A DNA stretch of 64,000 nt from Gyrodactylus bullatarudis (lineage: Eukaryota > Platyhelminthes > Monogenea > Gyrodactylidea > Gyrodactylidae). How positions within the stretch are numbered: position 1 is the stretch's first letter; each line of letters starts with the position of its first letter. Of the stretch, positions 39,191-52,900 are shown piece after piece. The stretch is taken from assembly GCA_012064415.1 (NCBI GenBank), contig SSNU01000157.1:457556-521555 (forward strand), given 5' to 3'. Below the pieces are notes generated by a model. That model searched no databases. It had not been told where the DNA came from and saw nothing but the letters and a program-made list of their open reading frames with translations. Made by a program: the position numbers and the translations under genes.

Positions 39191-40220
39191 TGAGTTTTTT
39201 AAACTGTATGATAAAGCATTTTCGACAAATGCTTCAAAAATAAATAATGCTTGGAATTGATAATTCTATCAAAAAAAGCATTTTTCAGCCTTATTGCCAA
39301 TGCATGTTCAATCACATATCCTGTATGCTGTTATAAAATAACTACAACGTATAATTAAAATGCATTAGTCAAGTACTGTAATGTTGGTCCTACATTTAAT
39401 TACTGTATCTTATCTTAACTGGTTGAAATTGTACATCAATAAACGAAAGGAGTTATTCGTCCTCCTCCCCATCTTATTGTAAGGATTAAACACCAATCAC
39501 GTGTCAGCAAATCATTGACTCAAATGTGATTGGTCAACTTTATAAAATGTTACTCACACACCTTTCGAAATCGACACTCCTTTTCCAGATTTGTAAACTC
39601 ATGGATTATTTAACACATGGCCATCAGTGAGTTTTTTTACTTGTACGTATGACAAAAGATACATTTTTGTGTAGCTCTCACTTGGACTGATGATTACTAG
39701 AAACGAAATTATAAATAATAAATAATAATAATAATATAAATAATTTCAATTACTCTATAAATATTTCTACAGTAACCTTGAAAACTATGTAAGAACATAA
39801 ATATCAAAGGTATAAATGCACACGTTTTTCCCTCTCAAATTTGAATTAAAAGTAAAATTAACGCAAATCTCTCCTCTGATTGGTTCTCTCATCTCATAGG
39901 ACAAATTTTTCATTTGAATACTCTATCTAATTTCCTTGCCCAATGTGAATTCATTCTTAATCTATCTTTCTCTTTCACAAGGCTCGAGAATCATCATGAT
40001 GAACAAAAACGCAGTGAATTAATATTATATAACCAAAAAGAGCAACAAAAAGAAACCTTCTCTTATATATAGCCAATCATATTCCAGAGAATAGTCTAAA
40101 TTATGCACTGTTATTATTATTTATTGTGAAGAAGGATTTTGTTAACCTAGTCGTCAGTGGACCTATTTCATCATTAACAACAATAATAAGAAGAACAAAT
40201 TTGATGTCAGAATTTCTGAC
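39191..40220. other. 5' flank of the Ih channel gene
   Basis: AT-rich with a short ATA/AAT microsatellite (39718-39745). The 5' untranslated region and promoter of the gene starting at 40221 should lie here, but no defined promoter motif is visible. In the reading frame of the gene the nearest upstream stop is a TAA near 40143. Confidence 0.45.
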
Positions 40221-40921
40221 ATGAAAGCAATGAAAGATGAAAACACTTCCACTAATTTTGATGAAGGCCAAGAGAGGAGTGGCCATCTTCCACACGATGA
40301 ATGTACAACTCATGAAAACATTTTCCTGGCAAATCGTCGTGACCAGAGACGAGTTCCATCACCATCAAAGTCTTCAAAGAACCATCGAAATAAGTTAATG
40401 AATCGTACAAATTCATTATCAACGCCAGCTACACACCTTAGGAATGATACACTCTCAAACTTGTACGAGGAACGTCGTTTAAGAAGGAGTATTGCTTTGG
40501 CTGCCAGTATCCTTGGAAGTCTCAATGAGAAAGAAACCTTTGAAACAGATACACCAGTTTTTGATACTATCCATCCGTCGATTAATTCAATGAATATTGC
40601 CAAATTCTCACATGATATCGAGGCAAAGTCTTCTGTGTCATTGCTCTCAATAAATGCTCAAACAGACACTGGCCCTGTAGATGATGTTGAAGCTTCCAAT
40701 GTAAACCCAACATCGAATCGTAATGATGCTCAGAAATATCAGAACCTTGAAGAATCATCAAAGATCAATAGCAAACTTAGGGACCAGTTCTACTCTTTCT
40801 TCCAGCCATCGGATAATAAATTGGCTATGAAATTATTTGGAAATAAAAAGGCTGTTGACCGTGAAAAACGAAGGCAAATTGAACAGGGTAAATGGATCAT
40901 ACATCCTTGCAGCACATTTAG
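40221..40921 (+). CDS. Ih: Ih exon 1: N-terminus and HCN domain
   Basis: ATG at 40221 is the first in frame after an upstream stop near 40143. Residues 1-195 are Ser/Asn-rich and variable. The end, [20 protein letters not shown] then [13 protein letters not shown] and [10 protein letters not shown], matches the HCN domain ([41 protein letters not shown]). Donor TTTAG|GTGAGT, phase 2. Confidence 0.9.
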
Positions 40922-43900
40922 GTGAGTCAATTGCTTTTGAATCCAATTCAGTCAAAAGTTCTCTCTAAGATCCTTTGGGTATTCTCTAATTCTACTAGGC
41001 GATAGTTTTCTTTTTCTTTTCAAAAATTTCAATCAAAAATTGTATTTCGATAAAATGAATGAATTAAAATTACAATGATTGTAATACAATCATCCTATAA
41101 TAAATAGATTGTTTAGAATGACGGTTTGACAAGTACCAGCTAGTATCTATTCTCGTGACCCATAAGACCCCCTAATCGATGAAGGCTTTGAGCTAAATTT
41201 TGTCAGCGTTTATCTTTTTTTTCAGTTCGTCCTACATGTTCGATTTTGCATGTTTTTCATTGATTTTTTCCTTTCAAATCAAGTAAATTTCATTCTACCT
41301 CTTTTCTCTAATATTTCTCAAATTCACTGCTCCCCTCACTCTCTCCTGTTGTAGTTTATGATCTTTTTTGCTCGTTTTGTCCTCTACATAGTTTTTTCTC
41401 TTTTTTTGTTATTCTTTGTTTTTTTCTAGGCAAAATCAATTCCCTTTTGTTCTCTTCCATTCTCTCTCATTATTTTCGTTACACCTTCACTTGATAATAA
41501 ATTTTTTACAAGTAAATAAGTAAACAGGTGAAAGACCCTTAAAAATATACAAGACATGTAGGTTCTGAGAAAGTCTTAAGAGTTTTCTGAATTAAACGAA
41601 TTATTTCCCCTTTTATAATTTTTTCATCAAAAAATTGAATTTGAGTAAACACTTTAGGAATCTAATAATATGCTTAGTAAACATTGTTTACGTTATTTTT
41701 CCAATAAGGTCAGAAAATCAACGAAATCTAAATGATCCCTGAATAACGACGAGTTCATTATCTGGTTTTATGAAAGCCATTTATAATTTTACGAAATTCA
41801 TAACCCTTTAGTACGAAAACTATGTGAAGATATTTTTATTTGATGAATGAATCTCTCGTACATACGAAAATGATGTGAAAATTTATGAAAAAAAATCTCC
41901 TGTTTTTAAAATAGTTAATTCACTAATGATTAGCGGTTGGCAGTTTTTTTATAAAATCATTCGAATTTACCTCTTTTCAAAAATATAAATTTTCCATAAC
42001 TTGTAATTATATGTCAGATGTAGCTGAGATCTTTGTTTATTAATGGGTGGCAAAAAAATATATTTTTTAATGAGTTGCCAAAATTATTTGTGATTGGGAA
42101 TTTCAACGTATCAATCAGTGAATTCTGTGAAGCCTTTTTTAAGTAGGAATGATATCTCTAAGCAATAATAATTGACAAATCAACAAATCCCAAAAGATTT
42201 GAATATTCCAGCCTTGATTAGACTCCCATCGTAGTTAATTTGTATCCATCAATAAAATCTCAAAACTAATATTGCCTTTAATCGACTTGCCGCACACACA
42301 TATATATCTAGTGATATATATATTTGTAGTTATCAGATACCTTTCCTTTTTCCCTTCTTAAAAGGAAGAAGAGAAGCAATTCTTTTATTTTTAAGGAATA
42401 GTCTTGAGTTTAAAATAAATGTATACATCTATTTTTACGCTACACTTGATAATAAAAGCAGAATTTGATCGAAACTTTTTTTTCTTTCAATCGCTTCTCC
42501 TCTCACAGATTATAATTCAAAATTTCTTTAACTCTCAACAAATATGAGCTTTACTGCTACAGATTCTCGTTAGATTCTTAACCCTCAAACATCCTGAGAA
42601 ACATTCTTATGGTTTCAGAATACGCTGATGTACGACCTTTTTCATCTCAAGAGATGACTTACAGGTCTTTCTTTCAACAAAACGTTAGTTCTTCTCTCTG
42701 AAAAGGGGTCAATAAATTATTTTCAGTTTCTCTAAAATATAGTTATGCCTTGATAAAGTTATCTGTCCCATAAATGACCAGCTGGGTCTTTGAGAGCTAA
42801 ACCTATTCAATAAGATTAGGGAAACGATTATTAACCATTAAACCCATCAATTTTGACAAATCCCAGACCATAAAAACCTAGTTAATTCCTCCTCAATCTC
42901 GAGCTTATAACTCAAGGAAGTGGAAACGAGTTTGTTAATGTGGATCAGATCTAAAACCATCAATATGACGTTCAATTAGGATAGTTCTTTCATGGCTCTT
43001 TTCTATTAAAATTTTTCGACTATCCGTTCAACTGTTCCTGCTTGTATGAAATCTTGGAATACTAATTTTCCATTTACATCCATCGTAAATAACTGTAAAA
43101 TCTTAATTTCATTTAAAATGCTATATGTTCATTCGTAGATGAAGAAAAATAGTGAAATTCAAAACATTTTTCCCTTGAATATTCGACATTTTTATGGATA
43201 TAAATGGCATTTAAATGATGATTCTCTCTCCATTCATTCCCAATTATTATAAAATAAATTATTATAATAAAAATCTCAATAAATTTTCAACGAATCAATC
43301 ATTTTTCCGTTATTTTTTCCTCCAAATTGAAATCAAAATATAGTCTTACTTGTATATGAGAGAAAGAGTAAAGCATGCATTTCCCGAATATACTAGTATA
43401 GAATCGAAGGAGATTCCAGGTTCGTGTCCTGGCGTGGTCACCGTGTATAGGGTCGAAGGTCTTTCCATCGATAATATTATCCTCCGATCCTTGTGGAATC
43501 GTATCCTCCAAATAACTCAGTCAATCAGGACTAGGAAGAAATATTTATTCTCGTCTATGAATACTAAGAAAAGATCTTTACCTGATCCTTGGACAATTTA
43601 TTGTTTATTAACGACTTCCAAATCAGCAATCACATACTAAGCATGCATTTGTTGCAGGGGATTGTGGACAGACATATACATTGTAATTTTGCAAACAGGA
43701 TACAATGTTCGCATTACGTACACGGCTAATCTTTACATACTCAAACCCTCTCTGAAATAAAATCTTGTGTTGACTCATTTCATTTTTGAGCTTCCAATTA
43801 CACTAAAAACATTATTCATATCAAATGAATGTTGGAAGAAATATCTTCAAGTAGCTTGCAAGTGGTAGGAAAACTTCAAGATTGTCATACAAGATTTTAT

Positions 43901-46900
43901 AAACGCTACATTTCACATCGAATCATACAGTTGGGAAATACGCACTAAATAAATGTTCCCTCAGGATATTGTAGTAGTCTGTAGTCGGTTCATTCTTGAA
44001 CATATTTTCCACTATTTCCCTTGGCAACATATTTCAGAAGGTTTCTTCTTCTCCTATTTCTGCTAAACTTTAATTTTAAATATGTTCTTGTCTTGTACGC
44101 TTCTCAGTTTTATCTCTCCCGAAAAAATAGGTTTTTCTCAAAATTGTTTACTCTCAACATCAACGACAACTTTCTCGATTGATCTCGATTCCAATGTAGA
44201 AATACGCAGGCATGTATGACTGAACAAATCCCAAGTGTAGAATCTGCTAATTAAGACTGACATGCGATTATTGATCCATGCGCCTTCCATTCTCACACTT
44301 TTCATCTTTTCAATATATGTATTTTAACCCTGAAATGATTTTTTGAGTAAAAATTATTGAACTACTTTAGAGACATTTAACTTTGGCTCGAAAACCTTTT
44401 TTGATATCAAGGTGTTATTATTTTTGAAATCTCAGTGTGAAAATTAGATTTTTGTAAATACATCATAAATTCATCCAGAATAGCTTTACATTGCAGCAAT
44501 CTTACTTACTAAAGCTAGTTGACATGAAGATGAGAATTTCCTATTTTTACAAAAAACTCAATATTTTTATCCAGAAAGTCAGGAAAAATTTTATTTTTTG
44601 GATTCCATTATAAGATGAGCTGATTAGTTTTGAATACAAAAAAAATTTCCGAAAAAATTTAGTCTGACCAAATTTCCACTTTTTCAACTTTCAAATCCAA
44701 AATTTTTATCGATTTCAAAGATTGAAGCAGTTAAATATTGATATTCAGGATCAAAATTAGACGAAGATTTCGAACTCGGCCGTAGAATTTGAGAGAAAAT
44801 TACTCTTTCCAAGAAAAAGTTGAATCTCTATATTTTGGATCATTTTCCCTCGTTATAATCGAAAAATTCAAATGGTTCGATTTCCCACCGTAATGACGAA
44901 TTCCTGTGAATTCCTGCAGGCGAATTCGAAATCTTCGTCTAATTTTGATCCTGAATATCAATATTTAACTGCTTCAAATCTTTGAAATCGATAAAAATTT
45001 TGGATTTGAAAGTTGAAAAAGTGGAAATTTGAAACATTTCCGAAATTCAAAAATCGGCTCAATTTTGGTCAGACTAAATTTTTTTCGGAAATTTTTTTTG
45101 TATTCAAAACTAATCAGCTCATTTTATAATGGAATCCAAAAAATAAAATATTTTCTGGATAAAAATATTGAGTTTTTTGTGAAAATAGGAAATTCTCATC
45201 TTCATGTCCAACTAGGTTTACAATACATTTCTCATATTAAGGTGTAAGAAAACAAGTGGTGGGGATCCTTGTGAAAAAACACCAGATTTCATTGTATAGC
45301 TAAACAACTTTTTGTTCCAGTTGACTTCTTCTGGTCCCCTTTGTTAATTATAAGCTTTTACTTTAAAACTTTTTCTCGTCAGGCTTCAATTGACTTGATA
45401 ACTTATTATCTGTTTTCATTAGTTTATTCTCCTCGGACAGATTCTCTTTAATAGTCCACGAAAATATCAATGTTTTCATCAATGAATGGTGTAGAATATG
45501 TCTCTTTTTCCAATTTCGATTTGGCGCCAACAGAACATTTATTCTAACAGATTTATCTCGAATTGAGGATCAAATTGGTTTTAATATTTTTCTGTTGACC
45601 CATCCTATTTAATCCTTACGATACCAGAGGTTATATATGACCTCTTCAGGCCAAGTTTATCCAATGATTTTAAAACAATTTTTCATGATTCTATTTTGAA
45701 AATATATCACAAACTATCCAAGTTTTCTATCTTATCTAGCTATTAATATTTGAGCTTTTTCAGAAAGGAGTAGAATTCCTAAATTCATGACCGGATTTTT
45801 GACCGAAATTATTCAACTTATCAATGTTCAGAGATGACAAGATTTATGTCCATAGTAGCTGAATAATAGTTAATTCAGAACAAGGTATATTTTTTATGCA
45901 TGAAATCTATACGCAGATCCATCAGACAAATTTTTCTTCGTTTTGACTTGGTTTCAATTTCATCTTCGTCTCTCTCGAACAAATAAAAACACTGCTATCA
46001 TTATATCATGGAATAGGAGACGATGCATCAGGGCTAGAATCACTGAAGATTTCCTGACTGTTCAGATTCTTTAAGCTTTTGATGAAATCTCGGGTTGTTA
46101 AAAGTTTTGACATTCAATGAGTCTTCGTGAAAACTAACTTCCAAATAAATTAGCGAAATTTCCCTTTAAATAACTCATCAGTAGAATTTCTGAATGATGA
46201 AATAAAACATTGAAAACATTTTGTTTATCTGTGGTATCGAAAGGGTTTTACAGATTTTTTACGGATCTCTGTGTTCGTTAAAATGAAACTTGGAACTTGA
46301 TTCTCAGAACAGGTAGAGAACATGCTAAAGATAATTGTCTGCCTTTGGTTTAATTTCTCTTTTAATTACTCCCTTTTTCCTTTAGGATAATAATTATCGA
46401 GAGAAGGAATTATAACATCACTGATTTTTATTCAAAAATTTATCTTTCTTTTGATTTCTCCCCAGAAAATTTTGCCAATGGGGATGAATTGAAATCGATA
46501 AAACTTTTGAAAATGATTAAAAATTACTTCTTCTTTCCTTTATCAAAAATCCCTTTTTCCCATGATTGCCCTTTTGTAAAATGATGCAAATCGAGTTAAA
46601 AATCCTGAAAATATTGAGTTTTACAATACAAAAAGTAACATTGCCCTTCTTCAACAGTTTTTCTCTCATTTCTCTTTTCCTTTCCCTCTGATGAAACAAT
46701 GATTTAAAATGTCATGTTTTTTCCGATGGCTTACAATGATGATGGTTGATAGTTAGTTACTTGAGAGAAACTTTTTGAACGTGAACATTCCTTTCATTTC
46801 TTTCTTTACCTACAGTATGAACATATCTCTTCTTTTACTTGTTCCTACACTCACTTTTCATTCCGATAGCCTAGTCTCCACCCCTTCCCATACTATCTTG

Positions 46901-49900
46901 TAGAGCTCCATTTAATTTCGCTTTCAGTTGGCTATTTTTCTGATTTATTCAGAATCAAATAAGGTATGGTTTTCGTCTAGAATAACTTGGTCCTCTCCTA
47001 AAATATTTCCCAGTTTTTCCCTCATGATTTTAACCCTTTCTTGAGCAATAATTCGAACTGAAAGATACTTATTTCGCCCATCACCAGAAAGGAAATTTAT
47101 TAAGCTACAAAAATATGTAAAAGTCATAAAGATAATGTTTCAATGATGCGAACCAAAGTTTCTGAGGCCTTGAAAAAAAATTTCTCACAGTTTTAGAGCC
47201 ACAAAATGCCAATTCTATCCTTTACAATCTTTCAAAAGAGAAAGATTGGTTTGGAATCAGTTTAATTCTTTTGGTTACAAATTTTCTAATTTTTCTGATG
47301 AAAAAAAAAATAATTTGGCTAAGAATAGGCTATTATAGACATCACTACATTCCAAAGTTCTCGAAACTTTACAGAAATGTTCATTAATCATTCTGGTCGT
47401 TTTCCTATGACACGTTAATACTCTCTTTCTAAAGTGTACTTTAATTATCTCTAGATTTAATCTTCTCCAGACATGGCCTAGAAACTTTCCTCAAACTGCT
47501 TTCATTGTCAAATGAAACCTACAACCTCTCTAAACGATATCATTAATATAATATTTTCAAAAAAATGTCATGTGATTGAATATCAAAGTTTTTTCTTGAC
47601 AAAAATAGTTTATATTTTCTATATCAAAAGTTTGCAATTGAAAGTTGAAAAACTCCCCTTGGATTTCATTCTTTTGCAAAAAGAAAATGGTAATTTCATA
47701 ATAGGATTCTTATTAAATTCAAATATTAATCTTCTTTTTCATAATTAAAAGTTTTTTGACCATTTTCTATATATCACACCAAACTCTTCAATTTTCAACC
47801 TATGAATCTTAAACTTTTGATAACGATCTGAAAGTGGTATAGATGGCCAAGTTGACATGAAGATGAGAATATACTATTTTTACAATTAGTAATTATTATT
47901 AGAATTTCAAAATTTTTATCGATTTCGATTATTCGAAGCGGTCAAATGATGATATTTGGGATCAACATTGAACGAAGAATGGCCTAATTTTGGTCAGATT
48001 GAATTTTTTTCGAATATTCACATCTAATTAGTTTATTCCGTTTTAGAATTCAAAAAATTATTTTTTTCCTGTGAATCCGGAGAAAAATATTGAGTTTTTT
48101 TGTAAAAATAGTAAATTCTCATCTTCATGTCAATCAGGTTTACAACAGAGATTTCCTAGGCTGTCTCTCAATGTATGCTCATGTTTTTTAACTGTCAAGA
48201 TAACCTAGCGGAGACTTTATCATTTTTAAATCCAAGGCATTCTGCATGAGTTTAAATTGATCCCTTTTTTCCTGCTTGAATTACATATTTTGCTCTTCTA
48301 TCCATAAAAATAATCAATCTTGCCATAAAATAGAAATTGCTCTCTCAGTTAGCAACATGTAATCTGAGTAAAATCCCAATTCCCTCGTATGTATGGCAGA
48401 AAATTAATTCTCCATCCAAGTTAACACAAAAGTAAGTGAGAAATGTGATAAATGGCAATAAAATTTACAGTCTTTTTTATTGCCAAGTTAAATTCTTGTT
48501 CCCCTCTTGGCTCTCATAGTTGTATCCTTTCACAATAACAACTAAAATTTAGTTCTGGAATGGAGATGAGAACTCAAAGTACTTGAAAAAGTTTTTGAAT
48601 TATATAACAATGTAGATATTACAATTTTTTTAGACATTAAACCTATTAGCAAAGTGGGGTCCCTAGTAATTACTATATCCATAAGAATTCTAATTTGATG
48701 GAGATTTTCTTCTCACACCTCCGGATAAGCAGGTGTCAAATAATATTCAACTCACGGTGGCAGAGGTAGACGCTTTTCGTCCTTATTAAGACTCGTGAGT
48801 ACACCATAACCAGGATTCCATAACCCGAGTCTTCCAACCACTTGGCCAGTTTATTTCCCATTACTCAACATTCCCATAGTTTGACACTACCTATACACTG
48901 GTTGTTTTTAATAATAACCATTTAGATATGTTTTGCATATTTCTCAGTTTTTTTTTAAACTCTGTTACAGTTCTAAAACGTAAGAATTTCCTTTCAAAAT
49001 CTAATTTTGTTAAAGGATAAAAGTAATCCCTAAAATCAGCCTATGACCGCTCTTTGACTTCACAATTGGCAAAATTTTTCATCTCTATGTTCAAAAAATG
49101 GGAATTTGGCGCTAACTCGAGATTTGAACCGTGTCATAATTTGCTCAAAAATTATTTTTTTTTAATTAATAATAAAATAATCAATTTGGCTTCTCTTTAA
49201 GCCCAAACATTTTTTGTTGACATCTGCTGACATCTAAGATTTTGCCATGAAAAGTTGAACTTCGTAATTTTGGATCCCGCAATAACAAGTTTTTCTTGTT
49301 CTTTTCTTACTCAACAGGCAGAGGGCCTCACCCTTTGTAGTATTTTTTTGGTATTTTGATGGTCAAAGCATCTCAGGCTAGATATTGAATTGTTTACATC
49401 AATGTTTATTGATCGTTAATTTTTCCAGTAGAGATGATAAAAAATAGCAAAAACAAAACAATAATGCCGAACAATTTTGATATTCTCTATATCGCTATGA
49501 AAACGTTACAATAAACTTCAAATATTTTAACCCTTCAGTTAAAAAAACTCTCCAATCGGGGAACTCTTAAGAGAACTCTATTCTGTTACATTACTTTTTA
49601 TTCACTGCTGCAATTCGAGTTCGATAAATTCATCATATTCCCTCTGATGATTCTCTAGCCATCATACTGAAATCATCTTTCATGAAATTTGCCCTATGTA
49701 AGGTTATATAAGGTTTCGATAAAATCAAGTTATTGAGACACCGAAGATATTTGAGATGCCTAAAACTAGCTAATGATAACATCTCCTCACTTTGGAATGC
49801 GAAATTGTACCAGAGAGTCTTACGTAACAGGAATGTTAAACTACAGAGACCTCTCAATAACTCATTGAAAAATTTTTTTGATAGACTTCCCAGTCTCTTC

Positions 49901-52900
49901 AATGATCTGGAAAGAGAACCTATACATTTTTTTTCTCATTTGTGTGATATAAATTAGACAATAAATCTTCGAAAGCATATTTAAGCTGGTAAAAACTCAA
50001 AATAGTGCATTTAATAGCAGATTTTATTTTGATCGACAATTTGATCTTTTTCAATAATAATTTATCATTAATAAAACATTTCAAGTGCTCAAAGTCAGTC
50101 AAATTATCAGTTATTATGCAGGTCTCAACAATATCACATAATAAGATTAGTAAAATTTAGTTTTCCTCTATTATAATAGAAGATGGGACATACAATACAA
50201 TCGACTCTTAAAATGAATCAAAAGAGTCCTTAGCCTGGCTGTAACTTCCCTTCGATAATATCCTTACTAAGGATTCCTTAGGTATATATCTAGTCTGACC
50301 TGATAATTGTTTCAAATAATATGAATAATTCACGTAATCTTTTGCTCAGTATCTTATAAAAAGTATTTTGATATTATGTTTAAACCCCCATGAGATTATC
50401 CACTTTTTAACATGCTCTAAGATTGTCAACAAACTGTCTTATTTATGCTAGAAGATTTTTATGATAAAACTATTGAGGACTTAAATTTAAAAATAAGTAA
50501 GTAAGCATACTTACCGTAAATATGCTTACTGGGGATAGAAATATTCGAAAAACGTGAAAGTGCTTACTAGGTAACGACTTTTACGTAAAAAAACGTAAGT
50601 AAGCATACTAACCGTAAGTATGCTAACTTACGTGAGTAAGCAAATTTACGGTGACATATATAGGGTTAATCTCAAAAGTAGCCCCAAAATTTTCGTAAAT
50701 TCCAGAAGTAGCCCCATTCTAGAAAATTTATCTCAGATTTTGCCCCAAAAATTTCCAAAATTAAATTGGGGCTAGGTTTGGAATTTTTCGAATATATTTG
50801 AGGCTACTTTTGACATTAACCCATATATTTATTGATATATTTGAAACTATTCTCTACTTGATAAATTTTCATTTTTAATTACCAGTTAGCAGGACGACAT
50901 TACGAATGAATATTTTGATCATGAAATATAGGTTCCATTTCTTTTAATTCATTCTGATTTATTCATAATTTTTCTACATTTAAAATAATCATAACAACCA
51001 TCACACAACACAAGATAACCCACACAGAAACTAACACATGTTGATTCAATCTTTGAAGTTTTTGATTATGAATTATTTAAAAAATAATAAATGGAAACTT
51101 CATGTTTCTCTCTCTCTCTCTCTCTCTCTTGCAATGACAATAGCCATGTGTCCTTTTGGCCAAATGAACACACTTCAAAAAAGTATAAGATTCACAATTA
51201 GCCCTAATGTTTCAAGAGAAATTTGAAGCTCTCTGATTGGATTACAATCTCATAGTTAGACTCTTGTTTGATACTGTCAAGGTTTAATCATCTTCCTACC
51301 AGAGAAGAATCAAGTATAACTACTCACGACATCTTAATTTGATTAAAATTCCTTTTAACTCACTAACTAATTTATTGCTTTTTGTACTACGAATAACAAT
51401 CAAAGCTGGTCAAGATAAATAAAGCTAGTTAATATAAATTTAAGATGAAAATCCAGTAATGAAAATTCAATTTCGATTTCTCGGTAAAAATCACTACTTG
51501 AAAATCACTGATATTTCGGTGATCAAAACCAGTCAATTGGATTTTTGTGTGATTTTGATCGTGACTAAAACACTTTTTTCACTCAATATTCGAGAATATG
51601 GCAAATTGGAGCCAATTCGAAATCTTCTTAGAATTGATATTTTTCAAAATGGTAAAATTCATCAGTTTTTTTGTGAACATACATAATTTGACAAGTCATA
51701 GTTTTTCAATTAATTTATGACTGTTTCCTTTACCAGATTTTATTGGAATTTGATAATGCTCGTCTTGTTGATTCTGAATCTTGTAACTCTACCAGTGGCA
51801 ATCACCTTTTTCAGTGACAGCTTCAACGTCTACTGGATGACCTTCAATATTATATCAGATACCATTTTTTTACTGGACATTTTGGTCAATTTTCGTACCG
51901 GTGAGTTGAATTCTAAAATGCCCATTCACACTACACCTGTAATTTTCTACTTTCCTTCTTTTCATGAGTGGTTATTTAAACAAAATGAATGAAAATTCTT
52001 GTTTAAAAGAATCCAAAATTAAAGTTGAAAGAGTAATTTTTTGAATTTTTCAATGAATGTTACTACGAGTAATGATTTAATCGTAATGTCTTGAAAGTTA
52101 TTGGTTAGTGTATGGTACAACTTTAACTCAATTTTAGGCCTATTTCAGCACATTGTAAGAAATTTATGTATTCAAGAGCATATTCTTCATTTAATGGTTT
52201 TTTAGAGTAGGCCATGTTTTTCAACTTTTGCCAGCCATAATTTTTTCCTGTAAAACCATACGCTTTCGAGTTTGTTCTGATATACAAAATCTCGATTAAA
52301 AACGACAAGTTTTTAACACGCGCCAAGATTTTTTCAATGAATTTTACTACGAGAAAGGATTAGATTATAATTTTTGAACAGATTTGCATTTACATTTTGA
52401 ATAAAATGAGGGCTTAAAGAAAGAATTGAGTATTTTTTCACGTTTTGAGATAGAAATTCCTAGGAATGTTGGTAAATTTTGATGATTTTAGGGAAAATGG
52501 GATTTTTGATTCAGGCATGGAACATTGATTCGAGTAAAAAATAGTTTGTATCACTCTCTAATGGTTATGGTTTAAAATCTATACATTGGAGTAGTTTAAC
52601 AAGAATGAATGAAATTTCAATAATAACAACAACAATATATCTATATATAGTTCATATGAATAAAAAATATCAACAGATGATGCAGAAAATGTTTTCCCCC
52701 CTTGTCTACAAGAAATCAATTAAAGTTTCCACTCTAATAAATTCTAATTTGTATCATCATCATCATTATTATCATATGAACAGAAATTATCCTCGATTAA
52801 TCGATTCCTTAATATTTCCAGGAAATAACCAAATTCTTTGAGCATTTATTATTATTCTCCTATAAAAATATAAATAAAACAACAAACTTTTTTTATTACT

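Noticed and set aside
40310..40603. 97-codon minus frame inside Ih exon 1
   Set aside because: Antisense shadow of the real coding exon.
43299..43640. Overlapping frames on both strands and a tRNA T-arm-like CCAGGTTCGTGTCCTGG
   Set aside because: No acceptor stem, D-arm or anticodon arm can be placed, and neither protein frame shows a domain.
49633..49957. Overlapping frames of 89 and 74 codons on opposite strands
   Set aside because: They cover the same DNA with neither showing a recognisable motif; treated as chance frames.
50500..50652. Repeated palindromes as a CRISPR array
   Set aside because: The units overlap and lack unique spacers of constant length, and the genome is eukaryotic.
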